From assembly GCA_029216955.1 (NCBI GenBank), contig JANAVB010009599.1:2621240-2685239 (forward strand): DNA of 64,000 bases. The letters run 5' to 3'. The notes under the pieces are model-generated. The model was not told where the DNA came from and made no database searches. It saw nothing but the letters and a program-made list of their open reading frames with translations. This document shows positions 36,423 to 49,805 of this stretch, one piece after another; within the stretch, counting starts at the first letter, position 1; every line of letters begins with the position of its first letter. A program made the position numbers and the translations under genes. Source of the DNA: Iris pallida. Its lineage: Eukaryota > Streptophyta > Magnoliopsida > Asparagales > Iridaceae.

Positions 36423-38083
36423 GGCCTATACTAGGAATCGATGATTCTGGGGTTTTATTTAGATTTTTAGAGATATTATTATATTAGTATATATATGAAT
36501 ATAGATAGAGATATAAATATGAATATATATGTATAGTATTAATAAAGAAAGAAAAAAAAAGAAAAAGAAAAAGAGAATTGAAGCAGTAGCTTCCCGGCAC
36601 AGACCCGAGCTTAAGCTCAGGGCCCAACCCGCATAATCCCCCAAACAAAGCCAACCCGAGCACAGTTGGCATATATACAGTTATGTATATTTATGAGGAA
36701 AGATTGAATCGAGAGAATTTCTAAACGAAACCCTAACGCCGCACTGCCACCCCAGGACCTCCCCCGAAGCCAGGCGACCTCTCCGGCCACCTGCGCAACG
36801 CTGGCGCACCGTCGGCGGTGGCCAAATCGGCGGACACACGCACGCGTGCCAATCTGAGCGACAGCAACATCAGCCGAACGCCGGACTTCGTGAGCGTATA
36901 TCTCCGTCGTCGTGCAGATATTTCACGAACGACTTGAATAGGTACGAAGCTAACCTATCCCCCTTCAATCCCATAGGATAGTTTCGTAGTGAATCGAATG
37001 AAATCCGACTTTAAAATCGAGTCAAAAATCACGAAAAATCTGTCCCGAAATAGAACACTAGTTCAGTCCGGGCACTCGACTTGGTAGGCAAATTTCTGCC
37101 AGACCGTAGTGATTTTTTCGAAATCTAATTGAAGACAATCCTAGAAAACCTATAGGGCTTCAATTCCCTTTTTGTAGAATCGGATTTCGTCGACCCTGCG
37201 TCGAGCAATCAAATCTCGAAGTTTGTCGAAAAACCTGTTTTAAAAACTAGAGAATTCACCCACACGACGTGCGTCCCGCCAATCCGGGCGACGTAGTCGC
37301 GAACCGAAAGCATCGAAAGCTGCGTAACGGCTTCGTGGTCGTGTGAGCTTTGACAGAATTCAAATTGGTCGCGTGTGCGCGACGAATTCGACGCGTATCC
37401 GTCAGAATCGCCCCGTACCCGTGCAACACAAATTCAGCCATAACTTTGTGCACGCTCGTCAGATCGAGGCGAAACTTATGCCAACAAGACCGTATCATTT
37501 TTTTGGTCCTGTATGCCAAGTTTGGTCCGATTCTGAGACAGTTGAATCGGACACCGTTTTGCGGGCCCTACGGTCCCACTCAACGGGCAATTTTATGCAC
37601 GGTCCGCCGGAATCCAACTCTGGACATACGGTTGGGTTCATATCGGAAAACTGGATCCGTAGACATATAGTTTGATGACTTTAGAGACCGTTGACTCTGG
37701 CACGCTTTTTGGTGCAAAGCGGATCCAACGGCGGACACCGTTTTGGTCCGAAATTATCGTTTTGCCCCTGTGTCTAGAATTGGACTTAAGGTCAGACAAT
37801 CGTAGCAAATTTGACTATTTTGAGAACATTGGTAATATTTATTTCAGCTTCCGGGGACTGTTGTACGGGTTTTGACTATTGGGGCACATTGAGTGGTTCA
37901 GATTGTCGGTTTCACCAGCAGAGGACCACAGGCGAGTACAGTTTATTGTCTGTATTTCGATATTGATTCACTATATTTCATTGGTTGGCCATTAGTTATG
38001 TGATTATTTTCTATTATAAATTGTTGAGTCGGGAATGAGAAGTACCAAAGATATGTGATCTGACCATAGCCCGTGTTAGACAT

Positions 38084-38240
38084 TGTAGCCCGTGTTTATT
38101 TTCTGCAAGTAGTGTAGCCCGTATTTATTTTCTGCAAGTAGTATAGCCCGTGTTTATTTTCTGCAAGTAGTGTAGCTCGTGTTTATTTCCTGCAAGTAGA
38201 CATTGTAGACCGTGCTTATTTTTCATGCAAGTAGACCTCG
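38084..38240 (+). repeat. Tandem repeat, about 31-bp unit, in solo LTR E
   Basis: About five imperfect copies of a unit reading GTAGCCCGTGTTTATTTT then CTGCAAGTAG. The last copies change to GTAGACCGTGCTTATT. Confidence 0.85.
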
Positions 38241-39818
38241 TAGACCGTGCGGTGTAGTACCCCAGACCGATCACATATCAAAGATACTTCTAACAGTTGG
38301 GAAAAGTATCTTGTGTCTATTTATTGATATTGGTTTTTCGTATTTACTGTTTATTTTTAAAACTCATGATTGATGTCTAACCTTTGTTTTATAGTCATTT
38401 TCTTTATTTGAAATTGTATTTAGTGAATTGTGCTCGTTCCATTCCTGACTGGAAACCAACATTTTCAGGTTAGCAATGGATTCACTTAGCTTGGGGAGTG
38501 ACGGAAATACTTGCAGACAAAGGCCTAAAGACTAGCTAGATAGTTGAGTTGTAGTCATTCATTTATTCGTACAAGTTTATATTTTTCCACAAATGTAAAA
38601 CTTGTGATCATTGTAAGTTAAATTAATTATGTGAATGAGCATTATTTGTGATTTTGATCTTCATGGCCGTGACAGTATTCTACCGCCGACACTGCGGCGT
38701 AGGCTGGCTTGGACACGTCTCGTATCCGTTTTTTAAAAAAAACGGGTGCGGGTCGTCACAGGGTGTTCATTTCAAAGCCCTGTATGACACATATCACCTG
38801 ACATGTGCACGTGGCCTCTAGTGGCCTGTGTCGAGTCCTCTTGGGCTTGACATCTCCCTACGACACAACCTTCACTATTTTTTTGATACTGAGTTCGAAA
38901 TTCGTTTGGACACCTCGTATCCAGCAATGTGGGCACAAAATTACCCACCCGACATGTGTACATGGTGACTCACCTCTGTATGTAACTGATTTGGGTTTAT
39001 CATTTGTTTTGGGTTCGAATTCATGTGAAAACAATGAGTTTACTGATATTGCAAAAACTGAGATTGTATCTTTAAATGCAAAATTGAGTTTTAGGGTTAA
39101 CTTAAAAAACTAAGATTCACCTATATATTAACTTTTAAACGGTGAATGAAAATGGCCTTTGAAAACTTAGATTATATAAATATGCAAACTGAGTTGATAT
39201 AGGTTGGTTTTGATTTTGGAGTTTAAAACATTTATTAACTGAGTATTTGCTTTAGGTTTTTGGTTTGGTATAAAATTCATGTTTGATTTCTCTTTGTTGA
39301 CTCAATTGGTAATGATAACTACATACTGAAAAACTGAGATGGAATATGAAATAAAATCGAGTTTTGAATATTACCTGAGATAGGAAGTAGATATATGAAA
39401 TTGTTCACTGAGATAACTAGGAATTGGGATTTGAATTTGATAGGTTAAGCTTTATTATGTAAATACTGAACTGAGTTGATTTGCTCATGAGAAAACTGTG
39501 AAACTGTTACATATACTGATAATTTGAACTGTTTTGGTATGAATGTTAAAATCTGAGAAATTGGTTGTTATAGATACAAACCAGAGAACTTTATTAACCT
39601 GAGGATATTGAATGGTAACTGTGAAACTTCAAATCAATGATACATGTAGATTTGGTTTGATACTTGTTGTTCACTGTGTTTGAACTGCTATGACATTACC
39701 TGAGTCCCCTGTCCCCCTCTTTACAAAACACACATCCACTCTCTCTTTCACTCTTCTCATATACATACCCCAGTCACTCACTCACCCTCTATATTTATCA
39801 CACACACTCTTCTTCCCT

Positions 39819-39979
<161 letters not shown>

Positions 39980-40305
39980 ATGTATGTAATGTGTGGATTA
40001 CCTGATATGAATGTAATATAGAATGTTGGGTTTACATTGATGCAAAACTGAGAATTGATTTTTAACTTTTAAACTGAAATTAGATATACAAACCTGAGAA
40101 TGTTAAACTATGAATTGAGTCCTCATATTAAACTGAACACATGTTTTGAGATTTAGTTGATCTGTGAAGGGGTTTGCATACTGAAACTGAGATTGAATAA
40201 AGTATTAACATGTGAACTGTTTGCTTGACTGAGATATGCATGCACACTATTACTCTTTCATTACCTCACCCTTTCACACTCTCTTTCACACTCTATACCA
40301 TGCCA

Positions 40306-40351
<46 letters not shown>

Positions 40352-40671
40352 TTGTGTTGTCCTTTCTTTCTCTATATATACACATATGTATGTGCCTATA
40401 TATATAGCGTCCTATGTATATCTAAGTATTTGATATATATATGAATGTGATATATATGTAATATATATATAGTTCTATGATGTAGTTTGTGTGCCTTGTT
40501 AGCTAATGTGGTTTAGCCATGTGCTAGGTTAGCTAGTGACTTAGGCTATGGTATATTTTATGGTATGTTATTTGGTAATTTGTATAGGACTTTATTATAT
40601 GGGTTGAATAGGCTTTCAGTGTATATATGGTATACATATATAGGCTTGTTGTTAGACTTATGGTTGACCAA

Positions 40672-40770
40672 ACCCTAGCTAGATTGACCTAGTTTGACTA
40701 AAGTTTGACCTAGTTTGACTGTATAGTTGACCAAAGTTGACCGAGAGTTGACTTTGACCTAGATTGACTT
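40672..40770 (+). promoter_or_regulatory. W-box array, A2 LTR 1
   Basis: Ten TTGAC cores in about 100 bp, all followed by C or T, for example GGTTGACCAAACCC, AGATTGACCTAG and TTTGACTAAAG. The same array is at 47064-47170 (LTR 2) and 61729-61835 (LTR 3). It lies about 1.2 kb before the LTR end, downstream of the TATA candidate. Confidence 0.66.
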
Positions 40771-41979
40771 AGAATCATATAGATTGCATTATCAATTTCA
40801 ATTATTATATTTTGGATTACATCATGACTTGTGTTGCTCCAAAATAGGACTCAGATACCTCATTTCGGACAGTATATTCTTACAGACATTCAGATTATAG
40901 GCGAGTACATTCTCTGATCGTTTTATACTTGCTAGGACTTATATTCTTGTTCTAGATTACTTTACTTAATGCTGACACTTGTTATCACGGATTAGTACTA
41001 TATGGATCTTTTATGCGATGTTATCCTCTCATCGGATACATCGGGTATTTTACGTTTGTATACTTTATAATGGGCATCGTCTACTCCTTGTATTCGTGTA
41101 CAAATCATATGAAATCGTGTACTCTCATGTGCTCACATGATCTTTGTGTATAAACTAAACATCGTGTACAATAACATAACTTGACTGGATTCTTGTGTAT
41201 TGATTGGGAACTGGAGAATAGAAGTGGTTATGTGATCATTCTTATAGTTTACTTGTGTATAACCTCTGTAGATTACTCGTGTATAACATCGTGCCGTTTA
41301 CATAACCATCTTGTGCTCTGAATCACTGGTCACTTATAGTTCTTACTTATCATACAGATATTTCCAGTTTACCATATCTCTCTTATCATTCATGTACATT
41401 CTTACAGTTCATGTATCTTACTCTTTTACATGTTTTATATTTTCTGTCTTGATATGAACTGCGTGAGATGTATTATGCTCGTTACTGTCCTGACTGGACC
41501 TATTAAAAATATTACAGAGGACGATGAGGACTTTTGTACCACATACTACAAAGCCCACATAGATGATACCTTTGAGTTGATTCCATAGGAGGACCCTGCA
41601 GCAGTTGATGACACCATCCCTTTAGCTTAGGGTAGTTAGCTAGAAGTTATCTTACTTTCTGTTGTTTGTTTCATTTGGACTTGGTGATGTATTATGTTTT
41701 AGGATGTTGCTGTTGTGTCTTATAGACACTTAGACTTATTTCCCTTCTGTTTGTATTTTTTTGGAGATTATCATATCTATCATATCGTGCTATTTCTACC
41801 TTAGATTGTGATTAAGATGTACCCTCTATATTATCCTCCGTGCGGAGAGTATATCTTGTGCAGTTATACTTATACTACGTTAGATGTTGTGACCTAGGAC
41901 AACGTTCTACCGCCGACATTGCGGTGTAGGCTGGACGTACCCACTTTTCGTGCCCCTACACTGGGTGTGGGTCGTGACA

Positions 41980-43942
41980 CATTTTTAGTGGTGGCCCATG
42001 CAGTTCGAGATTCGTATTTGTGTGAAGTCGTGGTAGTACGACGATTAGTTGTATTGCTGTGCACCTGTGATAGAATATAGGTATTAGAATGAGAGGATAC
42101 TTAATCACAATTAGAATTCCTTGAGTGATTCCTGGGATGACCCTTGAGAATCTCATTTTACTCATTTTGAACTTCAAATTTGAAATCCTTTTCTCATGTT
42201 TTGATTCACCCTTACTCCTTGTTATTTGAATTTAGTTTTGATGGATCGTTGTTGATTTTGATTTTTTTATCGAGATAAATTTTATGACCCGAGTTACGGT
42301 ATCTTCTGATAACATATGTTGACGGGAATAACAGGGATGGTAAAATGTCTACTTGGTTATGGAGCCTAGAGTTTATCGTAACTATATTAGCCAGCGTGGC
42401 AAAAACGTAGGGACCTGACTTCGGATGTATATATCTTGATCAAGAGATTTGGAATTTCTCGCAGCTATACTAGTTGGCATAGCGAGGATTCCAGATGACA
42501 TGATCATAGAGATGCGTACCCCAGTTATGGACTCTACCGTTCATCGCAGCCTTGCTTACTAGCGTGGCAAGGATTCTGAGTATCATGATTTTGGACAGAC
42601 GTATGTGATTATCAGATTATATATCGTGTAGGTTTTTAAAGTATCACCTCCTCCATTTTACTTCTGTTAAAAAAATTGTTTACCATCATCAAATAACTTA
42701 GGAGTAGGGATAACTTTAGTTAATTAGTCTAATTCTTTGTAGAACTTCATTTAGTTATAATTCTTCTTAGTGTAATGATTTGATGACTTGTATTAGGTCT
42801 TATCTTAGAATTAATAGTTTAGTCTTGATAGTAGAATAAAAACCCATTGTAGTTAATTCTCTGTTGTTTATAATATTTACCAGTTTTTATATAAGATGTT
42901 AGTCTGCCTTACAGCCTTTGATGATTGATTATTTTCCTTACCTTTCCCAGTATGGTGCCCATGACCCGAGCCCGTCGTCTGAGAGCCGTTGTAGCTCTGG
43001 ATATGACTGGGAGCGTGCTCCCACCTCCTATTGCTCAGGAGGTAGTGACCCCTCAGGCTGACCCAAGGGTAGTAGCACCTCCCGCCATCGAGGAGGTGTT
43101 AGCAGCCTCACCAGAGAGTTTCACTCCACCACCTGTCATTCAGGAGAGAGCTGCAGTCTCATCTAAGACTGAGAGTCTTCCTCCGCCTCTTCCTCTGCCT
43201 CCAGGAGTGGTACCCCCCATACCATATTCTTAGAAGGTTTGTTTTCCGACGGAACTCAGATATCCGGACTTCACCGGGATATGTTAGAGGCACAGAGATT
43301 TCAGGCTGAGATCCTGAGAGAGCACGGCCACGGGATCCAACTACTGTTGGATTTTGTACATTCAGGAGGAGATCCTAGTTCTAAGAGGACGAGGAGCAAT
43401 GTATACCTAGAGTCCATGAGTACCCAGACTATCAGCCTATCCAGTCCAGACTCCTGTCCATTATAGGCCAGTTGAGGAAATGCCTACTTGTACCATCTGT
43501 AGGAAGCTTGGACATATATGGGACCACTGTAGGAAGAGAAGAGGGGTGTGCCTATTTTGTGGGTCAGCAGCACACATGCTGGGAGACTGTCCTGCTATAC
43601 TTATCTCAGCCAAGGCTCCGCCTTCAGGAGGGAGTTCTAGCCACCAGACCTAGTTGGAGGTGAGTCCTTGACCTATACCCTATCCTGTCTTTGATGATTG
43701 ATGTACCCTACCATATTGTTGTATGTTTTTGATACCTTATGATTGCTTTTGATGTAGTATGACTAGAATGGCTAGATGAGATCTCAGACTGATACTACCT
43801 ACGATAATCCTATATGTTATCATTCCAATTGCATGATTCATGAAATAAGTTTTCTTAAGACCTTGATTGAATGAGGGTTTGACATAGAAGGAGTATGACT
43901 GACCTAAATTTTGAGGACAAAATTCTTCTAAGGGGGTAGACT
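41980..43942 (+). other. Internal domain 1 of the A2 array
   Basis: 1963 bp from the leader block (CATTTTTAGTGGTGGCCCAT then GCAG) to the polypurine region (TTCTTCTAAGGGGGTAGACT). It carries one Gag-like gene (42952-43653). The sequence from 42010 to 42950 is untranslated, with TTGCTTACTAGCGTGGC-type repeats also found in A1. Confidence 0.85.
42952..43653 (+). pseudogene. Gag-like protein, internal domain 1 of A2
   Basis: Starts MVPMTRARRLRAVVALDMTG after TTTCCCAGT. A Pro/Glu-rich linker (QERAAVSSKTESLPPPLPLP) follows. An extra C in a C-run near 43208 shifts the frame, and a stop ends it at 43233. The next part (DGTQISGLHRDMLEAQRFQA, EILREHGHG) reads in another frame. The C-terminus returns to the first frame with two intact knuckles, CTICRKLGHIWDHC and CLFCGSAAHMLGDC, and stops at 43651. 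At about 230 residues it is far shorter than a full gypsy Gag-Pol. It would bind RNA if repaired by variation, but this copy is broken. Confidence 0.8.
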
Positions 43943-46357
43943 TGTAACACCCACTTTTCTAAAATAAGGATAATTTTGGACTTTTGTAATTTTAATCATT
44001 TAATAATAAGATTTAAATCATGTTATAATTTTTGGTAATGTTTTAATTAATTTAAACCTATTAAAATGTGTGAATTGTGAATTTGGTGTTTTACTAGTGT
44101 AACCCTAGAATTGTTAAGCCTAGAGACTAACCATAACCCAGGGAGACCTAACCATCTGACTAGGTTGACTAATTACCATTTTTGGCCTAAGGGTATTTTG
44201 GTCATTTTTGACTTTTAGTGAAAATAAATTTTAATTAATTAATATTGTGCTAATTGAATTATTAGAGACTAACCTAGAAATTAACCTAATCTAGATGTTA
44301 ACCATGAGCCTAGATATTAGATTAGAAGCTTCCATCATGACAAGGTTAAGAATATCTAGATATTAAGTTGAGGTTAGATATTTGTTAAGGTAGATATTTT
44401 AGCTTGGGCCCTTAGCTTAAGGCCTAGAATTAAACTAGCTAGAGGCCTTTAAACCTCATGAAACTTAGCCCTAACCCTAGAAATGATCCTTGGCTGCCAT
44501 CAAAGGGTTCCCCCTCTATATAACATATCATATTCACATCTTGCCTCTTTTAAATATCAACAAAGAAACCCTAATTTAGTTCTTCCCTAATTTCACCCCC
44601 TTTATCCAAATTGAACCTAGAGACTTGCGTCGTCATCCCCAACAATAGAGGAGGCTAGTGGAGGCTTGCTAGCAAGGTTTGAGGAGCATTGGACCATAGC
44701 AAATTGGAAGGGAGTTCTCATTCTAGTTTTGTGCATTGAGATTTACTTTTAATAGGTAAAACCCTTCAAATTCCTATTTTCTTTCCATAGATGCATTCAT
44801 TTAGGTATACCCTAGCTATAGACCAAGTTTGGTAGGAATTGGAGTCCATTTGATATGTGTATCGAACACATATCGGTGTCCTATTTAAAGTATTTAATGA
44901 AATGCTTGTGTGAAACTTTTCATTGTGTTTTCTGAAATAAATTACATGTTTAGGAAGCCCTTGATGTGTTTTTTCGAACCCCTAATCTCTGAGCACGTTT
45001 TCGTGTCTTTTTCGTGTCCATAACGGACACGAACACGCAGCACGACACGCGCGTGCACTATCCTGCTACCCGATACTGTTTTCTTCGTGTCCATGCCACA
45101 TGGACATGAACCACTTGACATATAGGTGGGGGAAACCACTGACAAGCCCCCCCTCTAGTTTCGGGTCGATTGGTATCGTGTCGGACACGCAATCATGCGT
45201 GCATCAGTTTTGAACTGTGCTCAATGTCACAGTTTCGAGCCTCTGATACGGCCGTCGTGTCCCTCGTGGACACATCATAGACACGAATCAGGGTGTCGAT
45301 TTCAAAGCCTTGTATGCCACCTATCACATGACATGAGCATGTGGCCTCTAGTGGCCTGTGTCGAGTCCTCTTGGGCTCGACATCTCCCTACGATATAGCC
45401 TTCACTATTTTTCTAATACTGAGTTCCAAATTCGTTTGGACACCTCATGTCCAGCAATAGGGACACGAAATCACCCACCTGACACGAGTACATGGTGACT
45501 CACCTATGTATGTAACTGATTTGGGTTTATCATTTGTTTTAAGTTCGAATTCATGTAAAAATAGTGAGTTTACTGATATTACAAAAACTGAGATTGTTTC
45601 TTTAAATGCAAAACTGAGTTTTAGGGTTAACTTAAAAAACTAAGATTCAGCTATATGTTAACTTTTAAACATTGAATGAAAATGGCCTTTGAAAACTGAG
45701 ATTATGTAAATATGCAAACTGAGTTGATATAGGTTGGTTTTGATTTTGGAGTTTAAAACATTTGTTAACTGAATATTTGCTTTAGGTTCTTGGTTTGATA
45801 TAAAATTCATGTTTGATTTCTCTTTGTTGACTCAATTGGTAATGATAACTACATACTGAAAAACTGAGATGGAATATGAAATAAAATCGAATTTTGAATA
45901 TTACCTGAGATGGGAAGTAGTTATATGAAATTGTTCACTGAGATAACTAGGAATTAATATTTGAATTTGATAGGTTAAATTTTATTATGTAAACACTGAA
46001 CTGAGTTGATTTGCTCATGAGAAAACTATGAAACTGTTACATATACTGATGATTTGAACTGTTTTGGTATGAATGTTAAAATATGAGAAATTGGTTGTTA
46101 TAGGTACAAACCAGAGAATTTTATTAACCTGGGAATATGGAAATGGTAACTGTGAAACTTCAAATCAATGATACATGTAGATTTGGTTTGATACTTGTTG
46201 TTCACTGTGTTTGAACTGCTATGACATTACCTGAGTCCCCTTTCCCCCTCTTTACAGAACACACATCCACTCTCTCTTTCACTCTTCTCACACACACCCC
46301 CCAGTCACTCACTCACCCTCTATATTTATCACACACACTCTTCTTCCCTCTTATATA

Positions 46358-46428
<71 letters not shown>

Positions 46429-48389
46429 GTGTGGATTACCTTATATGAACGTAATATAGATTGTTGGGTTTACATTGATGCAAAACTGAGAATTATTTTT
46501 TAAGTTTTAAACTAAATTTAGATATACAAACCTGAGAATGTTAAACTATGAATTGAGTCCTCATATTAAACTAAACACATGTTTTGAGATTTAGTTGAAC
46601 TGTGAAGGGGTTTGCATACTGAAACTGGGATTGAATGAAGTATTAATGCGTGAATTGTTTGCTTGACTAAGATATGCATGTACACTATAACTCTTTCATT
46701 ACCTCACCCTTTCATACTCTATACCATGCCACACACACACACACTCACTTGTGTTGTCCTTTCTTTCTCTATATATACACATATGTATGTGCCTATATTT
46801 ATAGCTTCCTATATATATACCTAAGTATTTGGTATATGTGAATGTGATATATATGTAATATATATATAGTGCTATGATGTAGTTTGTGTGCCTTGTTAGC
46901 TAATGTGGTTTAGCCATGTGCTAGGTTAGCTAGTGACTTAGGCTATGGTATATTTTATGGTATGTTATTTGGTAATTTGTATAGGACTTTGTTACATGGG
47001 TTGAATAGGCTTTGAGGGTATATATGGTATATATATATATATAGGCTTGTTGTTAGACTTATGGTTGACCAAACCCTAGCTAGATTGACCTAGTTTAACT
47101 AAAGTTTGACCTAGTTTGACTGTATAGTTGACCAGAGTTGGCCGAGAGTTGACTTTGACCTAGATTGACTTAGAATCATATAGATTGCATTGTCAATTTC
47201 AATTATTAAATTTTGGATTACATCATGACTTGTGTTGCTCTAAAATAGGACTCAGATACCTCATTTCGGACAGTATATTCTCACAGACGTTCAGATTACA
47301 TGCGAGTACATTCTCTGTTCGTTTCATACCTGCTAGGACTTATATTCTTGCTCTAGATTACTTTACTTGTTGCTGACACTTGTTATGACGGATTAGTACT
47401 ATATGGATCTTTCATGCGATGTTATCCCCTCATTGGATACATAGGGTATTTCATGTTCGTGTACTTTATCATGGACATCGTGTACTCCTTGTATTCATGT
47501 TATTCGTTTACAAATCGTGTGAAGTCGTGTACTCTCATGTGCTCACATGATCTTCGTGTACAAACTAAACTATGTGTACAATAACATAACTTGACTGGAT
47601 CCTTGTGTATTGATTGGGAACGGGAGAGTAGAAGTAGTTATGTGATCATTCTTGTAGTTTACTCGTGTATAACCTTTGTAGATTACTCGTGTATAACATC
47701 GTGTCGTTTACATAACCATCTTGTGCTCTGAATCACTAGTCACTTACAGTTCTTACTTATCATACAGATATTTCCAGTTTACCATATCTCTCTTATCTTT
47801 TATGTACATTCTTACAGTTTATGTATCTTACTCTTTTGTATGTTTTATATTTCCTGTTTCGATATGAACTGCAAGAGATGTAATGTGCTCGTTACTGTCC
47901 TGACTGGACCTGTTGAAAATATTATCGAGGACGATGAGGACTTCTGTACCACAAACTACGGGGCCCACATAGATAATACATTTGAGCTGATTCCATAGGA
48001 GGACCCTGCAGCAGTTGATGACACCATCCCTTTAGCTTAGGCTAGTTAGCTAGCTGTTATCTTAATTTTTGTTGTTTGTTTCATTTGGACTTGGTGATGT
48101 ATTATGATTTGGGGTGTTGTTGTTGTGTCGTATAGACACTTAGACTTGTTTCCCTTCTGTTTGTATTTTTTTGGAGATTATCATATCTATCATATCGTGT
48201 TGTTTCTACTTTAGATTGTGATTGAGATGTACCTTCTATATCGTCCTCCGTGCGAAGAGTATATCTTGTGCAGTTATACTTATACCGTGTTAGATGTTGT
48301 GACCTAGGACAACGTTCTACCGCCGACACTGCGGCGTAGGCTGGACGTACCCACTTCTCGTGCCCCTACACTGGGTACGGGTCGTGACA
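43943..48389 (+). repeat. Middle LTR (LTR 2) of the A2 array
   Basis: 4447 bp with no large nested insertion, so it is the best reference for the family. It starts TGTAACACCCACTTTTC and ends GGGTACGGGTCGTGACA. It includes a zone of GGACACG/CGTGTCC phrases at about 45000-45300, CTGAG-rich sequence at 45590-46630, (TA)n at 46352-46424, a W-box array at 47064-47170, an acidic micro-frame at 47927-48040, and the hairpin block at 48315-48344. Confidence 0.92.
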
Positions 48390-49805
48390 CGTTTTTAGTG
48401 GTGGTCCATGCAGGTCGAGATTCGCATTTGTGCGAAGTCTTGGTGGTATGACGATTAGTTGTACTGCTGCGCACCGGCGATAGAATATAGGAAGTAAGGT
48501 ATTAGAATGAGAGGATACTCAATCACAGTTAGAATTCCTTGAGAGATTCCTAGGATGACCTTTGAGAATCTCATTTTGAACTTCAAATTTGAAATCATTT
48601 TATCTTGTTTTGATTCACCCTTACTCCTTGTTATTTAAATTTGATTTTGATGGATCGTTGTTGATTTTGATTTTCTTATCGAGATGAATTTTATGACCCG
48701 AGTTACGGTATCTTCTGATAACATATGTTGACAGGAATAACAGGGATGGTAAATTATCTACTTGGTTATGGAGCCTAGAGTTTATTGCAGCTATATTAGC
48801 CGGCGTGGCAAGAACGTAGGGCCTGACTTTGGATGTATATATCTTGATCAAGAGATTTGAAATTTCTCGCAGTTATACTAGTCGGCATAGCGAGAATTCC
48901 AGACGACATGATCATAGAGATGCGTATCCCAGTTATTGACTCTACCGTTCATCGCAGCCTTGCTTACTAGCGTGGCGAGGATTTTGAGTATCATGATTTT
49001 GGACAGACGCATGTGATTATCAAATTATATCTTGAGAAGGTTTTTAAAGTATCACCTCCTCCATTTCACTTATGTTAAAAGAAATTGCTTACCATCATCA
49101 AATAACTTAGGAGTAGGGATAACTTTAGTTAATTAGTCTAATTCTTTGTAGAACTTCATTTACTTATAATTCATCTTAGTGTAATGATTTGATGACTTGT
49201 ATTAGGTCTTATCTTAGAATTAATAGTTTAGTTTTGATAGTAGAATAGAAACCCATTGTAGTTAATTCTCTGTTGTTTATAATATTTACCAGTTTTCATA
49301 TAAGATGTTAGTCTGTCTTATAGCCTTTGATGATTGATTGTTTTCCTCACCTTTTCCAGTATGGCACCCATGACCCGAGCCCGTCGTCTGAGAGCCGCTA
49401 CAGCTCCGGATATGACTGGGAGCGTGCTCCCACCTCCTATTGCTCAGAAGGTAGTGATCCCTCAGGCTGACCCAAGGGTAGTGGCACCTTCCGCCATCGA
49501 GGAGGTGTTAGCAGCCTCACCAGAGAGTTTCTCTCCCTATCTGTCATTCAGAAGAAAGCTGCAGTCTCATCTGAGACCAAGAGTCTTCCCCCTCCTCCTC
49601 CTCTGCCTCCAGGAGTGGTACCCCCATACCATATTCTCGGAAGGTTTGTTTTTCGACGAAACTCAGATATCTGGACTTCTCCGGGATGTGTTGGAGGCAG
49701 AGAGAGTTCAGGCTGAGATCCTGAGAGAGCCACGGGATCCAACTACTGTGGGATTTTGTACATTCAGGAGAAGAGCATAGTTCTAAGAGGACAATAAGCA
49801 ATGTA

